From Desulfotomaculaceae bacterium (lineage in GTDB: Bacteria; Bacillota; Desulfotomaculia; Desulfotomaculales; Pelotomaculaceae): a stretch of DNA of 40,462 nucleotides. Position 1 is the stretch's first letter. The number at the start of each line of letters is the position of its first letter. The position numbers and the translations under genes are program-made. The notes beneath the pieces were generated by a model. It had not been told where the DNA came from. It searched no databases and saw only the letters and a program-made list of their open reading frames with translations. The stretch is taken from positions 1 to 40,462 of the forward strand of contig JAQVOH010000013.1 in NCBI GenBank assembly GCA_028702695.1, given 5' to 3'. Below, one piece after another: positions 27,208 to 36,029 of this stretch.

Positions 27208-28490
27208 TGTCAGTTGTACAAATAAAACCCAAGAAGCGCTTCGACCTGGAGGAAATCATTAGCGGCCAGGAGGCCCAGCTGCGGGAGTTCATGCCACGTA
27301 TCTACAAAAATTCACCTTTTTACCGCAAAAAATTAGATGAGGCCGGAATAAACCCGCTGGGCGTAAAAAGCATAGCCGATCTGGCCCGGTTGCCCTTCAC
27401 CTCCAAGGAAGAGCTGCGCCAGGGCTACCCGCTGGGGCTGCAAGCTGTACCAGATGAAAAGGTGGTCCGTATCCACTCCTCATCAGGCACCACCGGCAAG
27501 CCGATCATCGTACCTTACACTGCCAATGACGTAGCAACCTGGGCTGAGATGATGGCCCGCTGCATGGCCACCGCCGGAGTAACCAACCGGGACCGTGTCC
27601 AGGTCACACCCGGCTACGGGTTGTGGACAGCAGGGATCGGCTTCCAGGCCGGGGTGGAACGACTGGGCGCGATGGCCATTCCCATGGGGCCAGGTAACAC
27701 GGAAAAACAGATCGAGTTTATGGTCGATTTGCAAAGCACTGTACTAACCGCAACTTCCTCTTACGCCCTGCTCCTGGCAGAAGAAATCAACAGGCGGGGA
27801 CTTAAGAATAAGATTAAGCTACGCCTCGGTATCATAGGTTCGGAGCGCTGGGGTGACAAAATGCGCGCCAGGATCGAAGCACTTTTAGGCATCGATTCGT
27901 TTGATATCTACGGCCTTACCGAAATTTACGGGCCCAGCATCTCCATCGACTGCCCCGAACACGCAGGTCTGCACTACTGGAGCGATCACCTGCTCTTTGA
28001 AATTGTCGACCCGGTCACCGGAACGCAGCTTGCCCCTGGTGAGGAGGGTGAGCTGGTAGTTACCACCCTGACCAAGGAGGGTATGCCCCTCTTGCGCTAC
28101 CGTACCCACGACATTACCCGCCTTCTGACCGAGCAGTGCGCCTGCGGCAGCCCCTACCCAATGCACGCCCGGGTCCTCGGCCGCACCGACGATATGGTTA
28201 AAATCAAAGGTGTCAACATCTACCCCGGCCAGATTGATCACGTGCTGAAGATCACCGAAGGAGCCGGCAGCGAGTACCAGATCATAGTGAAACGCTCTGA
28301 TGGCAAGGACTCCATCCTGATCAAGGCTGAAGCGCTGGAGGGCCAACCACTTGACAAGGTGGCCGGCGAGTTAAAGAAAAATATAAAAACCCGCATCGGG
28401 ATCCTCACAGATGTGGAAGCCGTACCGCACGGCTCCCTGCCGCGAAGCGAAAAGAAGAGCAAAAGGGTCTATGACTACAGGGAGTGCTGA
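27207..28490 (+). CDS. paaK: Phenylacetate--CoA ligase (aryl-CoA ligase)
   Basis: IHSSSGTTGKPIIVPYT, GLTEIYGPSISIDCPEHAGLHYWSDH, GRTDDMVKIKGVNIYPGQID; start overlaps iorB stop (TAATG). Confidence 0.95.
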   Translation: MSVVQIKPKKRFDLEEIISGQEAQLREFMPRIYKNSPFYRKKLDEAGINPLGVKSIADLARLPFTSKEELRQGYPLGLQAVPDEKVVRIHSSSGTTGKPIIVPYTANDVATWAEMMARCMATAGVTNRDRVQVTPGYGLWTAGIGFQAGVERLGAMAIPMGPGNTEKQIEFMVDLQSTVLTATSSYALLLAEEINRRGLKNKIKLRLGIIGSERWGDKMRARIEALLGIDSFDIYGLTEIYGPSISIDCPEHAGLHYWSDHLLFEIVDPVTGTQLAPGEEGELVVTTLTKEGMPLLRYRTHDITRLLTEQCACGSPYPMHARVLGRTDDMVKIKGVNIYPGQIDHVLKITEGAGSEYQIIVKRSDGKDSILIKAEALEGQPLDKVAGELKKNIKTRIGILTDVEAVPHGSLPRSEKKSKRVYDYREC

Positions 28491-28507
28491 AAAGCACTCC
28501 CTTTTTT
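28480..28507 (+). terminator. Intrinsic terminator after paaK
   Basis: GGGAGTGCT-GAAA-AGCACTCCC-TTTTTT. Confidence 0.92.
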
Positions 28508-28700
28508 GGTCGTGAATCGTTGGACCTGTATATACTGCATTTGCACCTACATTTTGGTGTGGAAAAGTACATTGGGGATTATTTTAATAATGGAATTTTG
28601 TTTATTAGAAGGAATAAATGCGCTAAGAGGCGAAATTAGAGATTTGTTAGATACAGGCTACTCAGTAATATCTATTATTTTACAAAAGCGAGGTGAATTT

Positions 28701-29888
28701 TTGAAAAGTATTTTACGAGTTCTAACTTTTTGCCTGGTAACGTCAATGATTTTCTTCTTCCAAAGCTCTGTCGGTTTTGCTGAACAAATCGCGTTAAAGG
28801 AAGGCATGTCCGGGGACAGCGTGCTACGACTCCAACAAAAATTGCGTGATTTGGGCTACTATCAGGGCGTTCCGGACGGTTCCTTCGGCCCCGGCACTCA
28901 TAGTGCTGTAACCGGTTATCAGTCAGCCAACGAATTTACTGTGGACGGCATCGCTGGTGCGGGGACATTGGGGGCACTAGGCCTTCTGGGTTCAGAAGTT
29001 TCCAGTGGGAGTAATTCTTCCGCTGGAGAAACGTCTGTGCTAAAGGTGGGCGTGTCCGGTGACAGAGTGCTTAAACTCCAACAGCAACTGCGTGATCTTG
29101 GGTACTATCAGGGTACCCCGGACGGTTCCTTCGGACCAGCTACCCATAGTGCTGTAGCCAGTTATCAGTCTGCCAACAACCTTACTGTAGACGGCATCGC
29201 TGGTGCGGGGACATTGGGGGCACTAGGCCTTCTGGGTTCAGAAGTTACCAGTGGGAGTAATTCTACCGCTGGAGAAACATCTGTGCTAAAGGTGGGCGTG
29301 TCCGGTGACAGAGTGCTAATACTCCAACAAAAATTGAGTGAGTTAGGCTACTATCAGGGCACGCCGGACGGTTCCTTCGGCTCCGGCACCCGCAGCGCTG
29401 TTACTAACTTTCAGTATGACAACAAGCTTACTGTGGACGGCATCGCAGGCGATAAGACACTGCTGGCGCTGCAAAGCGCTAATCCTCAAGTGGCTCTCGC
29501 TAATAGAGGACAAGCCTTAGACCGGGATGCTCAGGTGATTGTAGCATTTGCCAAACAACACCTGGGAGTGCCGTATGTCTGGGCCGGTCAAGGACCATCA
29601 GGTTTTGATTGTTCAGGGTTCACTTATTATGTGTTTAACCACTTTAATATTGACTTGCCGCGTATGGCCAACGAGCAGTTTTATGCAGGTAGCCAGGTCA
29701 GCAAGCTCCAACCAGGGGATTTAGTGTTTTTCACTACATATGAACCAGGACCGTCACACGTTGGCATATTTATCGGAGATGATCAATTTATACACGCCAG
29801 CTCCGGCGCGGGCGAAGTTACAATAACTTCTCTTTCTGAAGCATATTACCAATCGAGGTATTTAGGCGCACGCCGTTATATTGGTTAA
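28701..29888 (+). CDS. Secreted NlpC/P60 endopeptidase with three N-terminal peptidoglycan-binding (PG_binding_1) repeats
   Basis: ORF 28506..29888; TTG at 28701 behind GAGGTG gives signal peptide MKSILRVLTFCLVTSMIFFFQSSVGFA; three VLxLQQxLxxLGYYQGxPDGSFGxxTxSAV repeats; YVWAGQGPSGFDCSGF, HVGIFIG. Confidence 0.93.
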   Translation: MKSILRVLTFCLVTSMIFFFQSSVGFAEQIALKEGMSGDSVLRLQQKLRDLGYYQGVPDGSFGPGTHSAVTGYQSANEFTVDGIAGAGTLGALGLLGSEVSSGSNSSAGETSVLKVGVSGDRVLKLQQQLRDLGYYQGTPDGSFGPATHSAVASYQSANNLTVDGIAGAGTLGALGLLGSEVTSGSNSTAGETSVLKVGVSGDRVLILQQKLSELGYYQGTPDGSFGSGTRSAVTNFQYDNKLTVDGIAGDKTLLALQSANPQVALANRGQALDRDAQVIVAFAKQHLGVPYVWAGQGPSGFDCSGFTYYVFNHFNIDLPRMANEQFYAGSQVSKLQPGDLVFFTTYEPGPSHVGIFIGDDQFIHASSGAGEVTITSLSEAYYQSRYLGARRYIG

Positions 29889-29928
29889 TCAATGAAAATA
29901 TCGACATCGCATCTAGCTAAAGATGGCT

Positions 29929-29957
29929 ACAGGGAGTGCAGAGCACTCCCTGTTTTT
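29929..29957 (+). terminator. Intrinsic terminator after NlpC/P60 gene
   Basis: ACAGGGAGTGC-AGA-GCACTCCCTGT-TTTTC. Confidence 0.85.
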
Positions 29958-30089
29958 CAATTAATGGCAACAGTGAACTCGTCCAGTTAAAGCTGGACTT
30001 TGATAAAAATTTAGTATACTTTTTAGTTCCGGTTAATAACAAACGTGCAGTTTATTGCGCCATCTAATAAAGTAGGTTTTCTTTAATTA

Positions 30090-32591
30090 CTATTTCGTGG
30101 ATAGACTGTTGTTATCCGTTGTAACCAGCACACTGACAATATCCGCAGCACCCTCCCCCGTTTCTGTTCCGGTCGGGGGCACGTAGGTCCCGCTTACCCA
30201 CCTGTAGATGTCGTCGTATATAGCCCGTACCTGCGGGCTGCTGCTAGCGGCTGCCTTGACCAACGCCTTAGAACCAGCATACCAGGCTAAGGTAATGTCA
30301 CGATCCAGACCCAGCTGATAGGCGCTGTTCAGCTGACTGTAGAACAGGTCATAATAATAGCGATTATAGAGTATATTCCCATCGCATTCCAGCTCCATTC
30401 CCAGATTATAGCGCCTGGCCAAATCGGTCGTGCGATCCATGCGTTCCTCCGGCGGACTGTCCACCGTATAAAAATTAGGCTGCAGGAACACGCGGGTGAA
30501 GCCGTATGAACTCCAGTCCTCATAGCCATGTGACCCGTGGTAGGGAATCCAGAAAAACTCAAGCCCGTCGTCCCGCACCAAACGCGCCGTATCCTGCACC
30601 AGTTCTGTCTCCCCGTTAACGGTCTGGTCCATCGATTCACTATACCAGTACATACCTGCCAGTTCCAGGTTGTTTAGCCCGGCCTGCTTCCACCTGCCGA
30701 TCAAGCTTTCATAAAACCACTGTACAGCTGCAAGCCTGTTCCTCGTCCCCCACTTTCCAGCAGACCCTGAAAAATTAAGTTGCAACCCATCTTCCTGGAT
30801 CCATCCGAAATGATTCTGTTTCGGTTCCGGATAGGGTAAGGTAAGAATTACCTTTTCCCTTCCACTGAGGCTGGAAATCGCATTCAAACGTCCCACTGCC
30901 TCGTCCAGGGCGGAAAGCTGCTTCCCCTGTGCAAATAAGTCTTCCAGGTAGGCAGTCCAACCCTCGCTGGTGCAGGGTACATCCGAGTAGGGCAGAAAAA
31001 GCATCGTATCAAACATCCTGCCCCCGGTAACCCCGTTGGCATCTTGATAGGCTACCATTGACTGGAAATCTTTGCTGTTCCAGGTTCCATCATCACCGTT
31101 GCCGCCGGTATAGACCAACAGAATATTTTTCATATCCGGAACATTCAAGAAGCCTACACCGGAAAGGCCTGTATTATCGGCAGGCGCCAGAACTGCGGGA
31201 TTATCCGCACAGCCGCCTCCTCTGACGGAAAGCTGCCTGGCAAAGACCCAGTTGTTAACGGGAAAGCTGAGCTTGATATAGCGCGTGATGACGGGCGCAA
31301 AGGAAAGTGTAAGATTTTTTGACTGTACCACCGTATCAGCAGGGTCTACATTGTGACTGACTTGTCCTAAGTGGTACCAAGACTTCCCGTCTGAGGAAAC
31401 TGCAGCCTTGAGATAGCTGGGAAGACCTATGCCCGACCCTGCATCTTGTAAAAATTCAAGGGAAATGCTGCTGACGGCTTGGCGTGTTTTCAGGTCAACT
31501 GTAATGTCCCGCCCTTGCTGGCGCAGGAATCCAGTCCACGCTTGGCCTTGGTATGTAAGGCCTTCAACAGGTCCTGAGTAGCTTTTGTACTCCGTCTCTT
31601 GAAAACCCAAATCTGGCGCGAGCTGTTCCACCCGGTAGGCAGCCCCAGACGCCAGTTCCTCTACAGGCTGACTGTTTACTGCAGAACCACTCCCAATTAT
31701 GTTTATCGCCTGCGAAGCATAGACGCTCGTTACGAGCGGATAGGAGTTTAAGCCGGCGTTAACCGTAACGGTGGCAGTTCCCTGCTGTTTGCCGGCGATA
31801 TTAGTACCATCGGTTGACAGAGCAACAACGGACGGGTTATCCACCCCGCAGACAGGGGTAAAGGCGAGAGGTATGCTGGCGGTTTCCGGCTCAATTTTCT
31901 GGGTTTCCCCCGTTTTTAATTCCAGCTTTCTCGATGAGACTACCGGAATAGCCGTCAGTGCTTGTCCCCTTCTCATGCTCAGCAACTGGTTAGCCAGCAC
32001 CGCTGCTTCAGCACGGGTCAACTCTTGAAGAGGAAAGAAGAAATCTTCACTGCCTCTCATCCAGCCCTTGCGGGTGACATAGCCCACACCAGCCTGTGCG
32101 TATGGAGATATCTGCCTCTCATCAAGATAGCTTCCAGCCAGGGACTCTGCTTCCGACTGATCCGGTAGGGAACGGAAAAGCATCACCGCGACGTCCTGCC
32201 GCAGGACGGGATCATCCGCCCCCAGCCTGCCATCTCCCGCACCGCTCATAATACCCAGTTGGGCCAGCGCCTCCACATAGCCGGCGCCTGGTAACTCGCT
32301 GGGCACATCTGAAAAAGTAGGCTGCTCAGGTTCCAAAGGCTGTATCCCTAACACCTTGGCCAGGAGAACGGCAAAATCCCCGCGTTTGATGTTCTGCTCA
32401 GGGCCAAACTCTTCCGGGTTGACACCACTGATGATGCCCTGGCTGGCAAGCTCAAGGATCGCCTCTTTGGCAAAAGAGGCGTTGATATCCTGGAATGCAG
32501 GGGAAGCCGGTTGGGCATGGGCCGGGACTACAAATACGAGGGAAAGCAGCAGTAAGAAGGTTGTCATTGTAAATTTCATTTTATTCTCCAT
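30090..32591 (-). CDS. S-layer-homology (SLH) domain protein with DUF4855 C-terminal domain
   Basis: Signal peptide; SLH repeats (FQDINASFAKEAILELASQGIISGVNPEEFGPEQNIKRGDFAVLLAKVLG...); DUF4855-like MKNILLVYTGGNGDDGTWNSKDFQSMVAY...GWIQEDGLQL...FWIPYHGSHGYEDW. Confidence 0.88.
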   Translation of the reverse strand: MENKMKFTMTTFLLLLSLVFVVPAHAQPASPAFQDINASFAKEAILELASQGIISGVNPEEFGPEQNIKRGDFAVLLAKVLGIQPLEPEQPTFSDVPSELPGAGYVEALAQLGIMSGAGDGRLGADDPVLRQDVAVMLFRSLPDQSEAESLAGSYLDERQISPYAQAGVGYVTRKGWMRGSEDFFFPLQELTRAEAAVLANQLLSMRRGQALTAIPVVSSRKLELKTGETQKIEPETASIPLAFTPVCGVDNPSVVALSTDGTNIAGKQQGTATVTVNAGLNSYPLVTSVYASQAINIIGSGSAVNSQPVEELASGAAYRVEQLAPDLGFQETEYKSYSGPVEGLTYQGQAWTGFLRQQGRDITVDLKTRQAVSSISLEFLQDAGSGIGLPSYLKAAVSSDGKSWYHLGQVSHNVDPADTVVQSKNLTLSFAPVITRYIKLSFPVNNWVFARQLSVRGGGCADNPAVLAPADNTGLSGVGFLNVPDMKNILLVYTGGNGDDGTWNSKDFQSMVAYQDANGVTGGRMFDTMLFLPYSDVPCTSEGWTAYLEDLFAQGKQLSALDEAVGRLNAISSLSGREKVILTLPYPEPKQNHFGWIQEDGLQLNFSGSAGKWGTRNRLAAVQWFYESLIGRWKQAGLNNLELAGMYWYSESMDQTVNGETELVQDTARLVRDDGLEFFWIPYHGSHGYEDWSSYGFTRVFLQPNFYTVDSPPEERMDRTTDLARRYNLGMELECDGNILYNRYYYDLFYSQLNSAYQLGLDRDITLAWYAGSKALVKAAASSSPQVRAIYDDIYRWVSGTYVPPTGTETGEGAADIVSVLVTTDNNSLSTK

Positions 32592-32889
32592 GTTTATATT
32601 AGTAAAATTGTTATATTTTATATTACCTTCTTATTTACCAGACAGGCAATGGAATAATATTACAATTATATACAGTCTTATCCCCTTTTCTAAATCATCA
32701 CCACAGTAATCAACCAGTTAACCAGAAGAAATCTCAGCGGCTGTATTGGCAACAATTCTTAATATCGAATGCTCATCTATATGCCTAGCCTGATACAGAG
32801 GAACATCCTGCACTAGGGGCTGCGGCTGCGGCCCGAGTGACTGTGGTTTGTCAAAGGGTAGTGGTTAATTAATGTACATCGACATATTG

Positions 32890-32938
32890 CTTGAGATGAC
32901 TACAGGGAGTGCTAAGCACTCCCTGTAGTCATCTCAAG
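32890..32938. repeat. Perfect 49-bp palindromic hairpin
   Basis: CTTGAGATGACTACAGGGAGTGCT-A-AGCACTCCCTGTAGTCATCTCAAG: 24-bp arms, 1-nt centre. Confidence 0.9.
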
Positions 32939-32987
32939 GTATCTGCTCTGGTATTATATGACAATAAATATATTGAGCCAGTCTTAA

Positions 32988-33350
32988 TCAAAACGGTAAT
33001 CTCCGCGCACGTATGGACTTTTCGTTAACAGAAATAATTACACCTGCATCAATATCATGCTTGCATAATATTAGTACTTTTTCTAGACGTCTATTGACTA
33101 CTTCAGAACGTTCGTCGCTAAGCCGGAATATAATAATGCTTGGCAAATTTCTTTCGCTTGTTGCAACAAGGTAGCCAAAATCCAAATCCATCGTTAGAAT
33201 AGTGCGGTTTTCTCGCTGCGCTTTCAATAAAACATCCTGATCAGATAACCTTTGCAAGCCTTCCTCACGTAAATGAATAGCGTCATAACCTTTCTGACGT
33301 AACCATTCGACAGTTCGATTTGAGATACCCATATCCGCCAAGAATTTCAT
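32988..33350 (-). CDS. DUF5615 family PIN-like protein (putative toxin)
   Basis: MKFLADMGISNRTVEWLRQKGYDAIHLREEGLQRLSDQDVLLKAQRENRTILTMDLDFGYL; internal ATG at 33350. Confidence 0.88.
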   Translation of the reverse strand: MKFLADMGISNRTVEWLRQKGYDAIHLREEGLQRLSDQDVLLKAQRENRTILTMDLDFGYLVATSERNLPSIIIFRLSDERSEVVNRRLEKVLILCKHDIDAGVIISVNEKSIRARRLPF

Positions 33351-33363
33351 AATTCTTTTCCCG

Positions 33364-33585
33364 TTACTGAGCATATATATTGTCACGCGTTAGAAATGCC
33401 GCATACTGTAATGCCTGCCGGATATCTTCTTTTTCTAAATCCGGATATTCGTCAAGAATTTCATCAAATCCCTTACCATACGCTACGAGATTAACAATTA
33501 GTGAAACCGGTATGCGCATTCCACGAATACATGCTTGCCCTCCCATTATGCGCCTATCAAACGTTACACGGTCAAAGCCAAACAT
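33364..33585 (-). CDS. DUF433 domain protein (putative antitoxin)
   Basis: RRIMGGQACIRGMRIPVSLIVNLVAYGKGFDEILDEYPDLEKEDIRQALQYAA. Confidence 0.9.
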   Translation of the reverse strand: MFGFDRVTFDRRIMGGQACIRGMRIPVSLIVNLVAYGKGFDEILDEYPDLEKEDIRQALQYAAFLTRDNIYAQ

Positions 33586-33769
33586 TATTTAAGCCTCCTG
33601 TTATCTCGTATCTGTCTCATACACCGTGAAACAACTACTATTACCAATATATTACACCACGGACTCTATTTTGCCCAGTACTTCACCGAATACATTTTAA
33701 ATATTTAATGTTATATTTCTATTCTCCCAGAAAACAAAACATATTAACAGGTAATATGTAATGGTTTCC

Positions 33770-35164
33770 TCAAAAAACCATCTTACCTGTTACATCTCCC
33801 TTAGCATCTAACACATGCGTCCCACAGTTTATACAGGGGTCAAAGGAACGAATGATCCGCCCCAAAATTGTATATAACATGTCCGGCCCGGGAATGACTG
33901 TCCCGGTCAGGGCGGACTCTGCAGGTCCGGACTGACCCTTATTATTCTTGGGCGAGAAATTCCAGGTGGTGGGTGTAATCATTTTGTATTCTTCCACTTG
34001 TTCACCCTTAAGTCGCACACTGTGCAGCAAAGCCCCGCGCATCACGTCCGTGGTTGCTACAGCATGTTCTTTGACCGGTACTTTCTTTTGGTGGATTGGA
34101 GGTGGGCCGGGAACAAGTTTTTTCAACCAATCTATTACTAGTTCCGTTATCAGCAGGGTTTCCATGGCACGGGCATAAATTCGATCCATGCTGGAAGTGC
34201 CTCCACGGTAGAAACCGTTGATCACCATCCGGGCCAGTGGACCCATTTCATAGGTCTGTCCGGCATACTGGACGGATTTAATATAGGAATAGGCTGCGGG
34301 TTTATAAGGACTGGGAAGCTCCTGGCCATCAGCCCTGACATACCAGGAGTTGGTTATATCCTCACTGATTAAATGAATTTCAGGGACACTCAGCTGGCCC
34401 CCGGCCAATACACCACTGCGCCAAAGTGAATACTGGTTTTTAGGACCGAAACGAAACATCCCAAAGGACAAAAACCGTCCCGGTGTGTTTCCTATTGTAA
34501 AACAATTCCTATAAACATTTGCTATTAGTTCTGTGTCCGGCATAAGGCACTCTTTAACAAAACTGTGTACACTATAAATTAAAGCCAGGCACTGGTTTAT
34601 TTTATCTGCAGTGGGAGCCACGGCTACGCCGCCGTGGACATAACTATGCTGGTTTGGTATTTTACCACCAAATACCGTTAATAGCTGGTGAGCTTCCTGA
34701 GAGGCAACGATAGCACGAAAATAGTGTTCTACCAATCGCGCGTTATCCTGTGGGGACAGCCTGTGATCGGTTAAGTTTTGGTTTAAAAAAGGAGGTTGTT
34801 CCGGCATTTTAACATAATCAGGCAGGCTGAAAAAATAGAAGTGCCTGATATGGTTCTGTAAAATATCTGCCGCCAGCATGATATTTCTTAAATACTGGGC
34901 ATTTTCCGATATGTCATGATCATAAAGCTCATCCAACAGGTAACTGGCAACGGCGCCGTGGGCCAGCGAGCAAATGCCACAAACTCGCTGGGTTAAATAC
35001 ACCGCATCGGTTATGTGACGACCCTTCATGATAGCTTCAATGCCCCTAAACAGAGTACCGCTGGCCTTTGCTTCTACAATAATGCCCCGGTCCTCTACTA
35101 CTTCCACTGATAACAGGCCACTTAAGCGTGTGACCGGGCTAAAGACAATTCTCTTTTTAGTCAT
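33770..35164 (-). CDS. [NiFe] hydrogenase large subunit
   Basis: L1 motif RVCGICSLAHG, L2 motif DPCINCGTH followed by cleavable tail VLDAKGDVTGKMVF. Confidence 0.93.
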   Translation of the reverse strand: MTKKRIVFSPVTRLSGLLSVEVVEDRGIIVEAKASGTLFRGIEAIMKGRHITDAVYLTQRVCGICSLAHGAVASYLLDELYDHDISENAQYLRNIMLAADILQNHIRHFYFFSLPDYVKMPEQPPFLNQNLTDHRLSPQDNARLVEHYFRAIVASQEAHQLLTVFGGKIPNQHSYVHGGVAVAPTADKINQCLALIYSVHSFVKECLMPDTELIANVYRNCFTIGNTPGRFLSFGMFRFGPKNQYSLWRSGVLAGGQLSVPEIHLISEDITNSWYVRADGQELPSPYKPAAYSYIKSVQYAGQTYEMGPLARMVINGFYRGGTSSMDRIYARAMETLLITELVIDWLKKLVPGPPPIHQKKVPVKEHAVATTDVMRGALLHSVRLKGEQVEEYKMITPTTWNFSPKNNKGQSGPAESALTGTVIPGPDMLYTILGRIIRSFDPCINCGTHVLDAKGDVTGKMVF

Positions 35165-36029
35165 CTTGCTCCTCCCTTAGAAATAGCTGGTTGTTCTTTA
35201 TTCGGAGGCGCATTTTTTTCTGGTAAGGGCGTAAAAAAGGGTGAGGAACCGTCAGGGAAATCTTCATTGGTACAGCCAATGCAAGGGTATTGGCCCGAAC
35301 GGGCCAGTTCACGTGGTTAATCCATTGCCGGTAAGGACAGTCGGCGCCGGTCCTTGGACCAACACAGCCCAGAGAAAACATACACTCTATATCACCCAGC
35401 TTTTCTGCAAATTGACCCTGGTCAAAATAGGAACGCCGCTGGCAATGGCGGTGTACGGTAAAACCGTAAAAAAGGGTTGGCCGGTTCAAGTTGTCTAATT
35501 CCGGAGTGCCATAAAGTAATAGGTGGGCCAAGGTTGCTACAAACCAATCGGGATTTACGGGACACCCACTTACGTTAATAACCTCCCGTTTCAATACGTT
35601 ACGGACACCTACACTTCCGGTAACATTTGGCCTGGCGGCTGAAACTCCACCAAAACTGGCGCAGGTGCCCAGGGCGACAACATATTTAGCCAGTGGGCCA
35701 AGCCATGTTACTGCATCCAGGGCAGTAAGGCTGTAGTTTTCAGTACGGGCAATTACTGTATAAAGACCGTTATCCTTTAACGGTATAGCGCCTTCCACCA
35801 CCAGGGTGAACTTTCCCCTGAGCTCTGTGGCCCCCTGCTCCAAAATATTGAGAGCATCTTTTCCCTGCGCGGCCATAAAGGTATTGCTGTAAAGCAGGTC
35901 TATCAAACCGGAAAAAACTTGCCCCATATAGGGATAGGTTGTATTCATAAAGGCAATGTTGTTATCCCCGCTGTCGCTATTAATACTAGGCTTAGGCAAT
36001 CTGTTAATGACGGATGACGGGATAGGCAT
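35157..36029 (-). CDS. [NiFe] hydrogenase small subunit, N-terminus atypical or truncated
   Basis: FTLVVEGAIPLKDNGLYTVI, VALGTCASFGGVSAARPN, INVSGCPVNPDWFV, VHRHCQRRSYFDQGQ, CMFSLGCVGPRTGADCPYRQW; usual N-terminal CxxC position reads DSGD. Start may instead be ATG at 35948. Confidence 0.88.
   Translation of the reverse strand: MPIPSSVINRLPKPSINSDSGDNNIAFMNTTYPYMGQVFSGLIDLLYSNTFMAAQGKDALNILEQGATELRGKFTLVVEGAIPLKDNGLYTVIARTENYSLTALDAVTWLGPLAKYVVALGTCASFGGVSAARPNVTGSVGVRNVLKREVINVSGCPVNPDWFVATLAHLLLYGTPELDNLNRPTLFYGFTVHRHCQRRSYFDQGQFAEKLGDIECMFSLGCVGPRTGADCPYRQWINHVNWPVRANTLALAVPMKISLTVPHPFLRPYQKKMRLRIKNNQLFLREEQDD

Noticed and set aside
25652-28462. Minus-strand ORFs within iorA/iorB/paaK
   Set aside because: Antisense shadows of well-conserved plus-strand enzymes.
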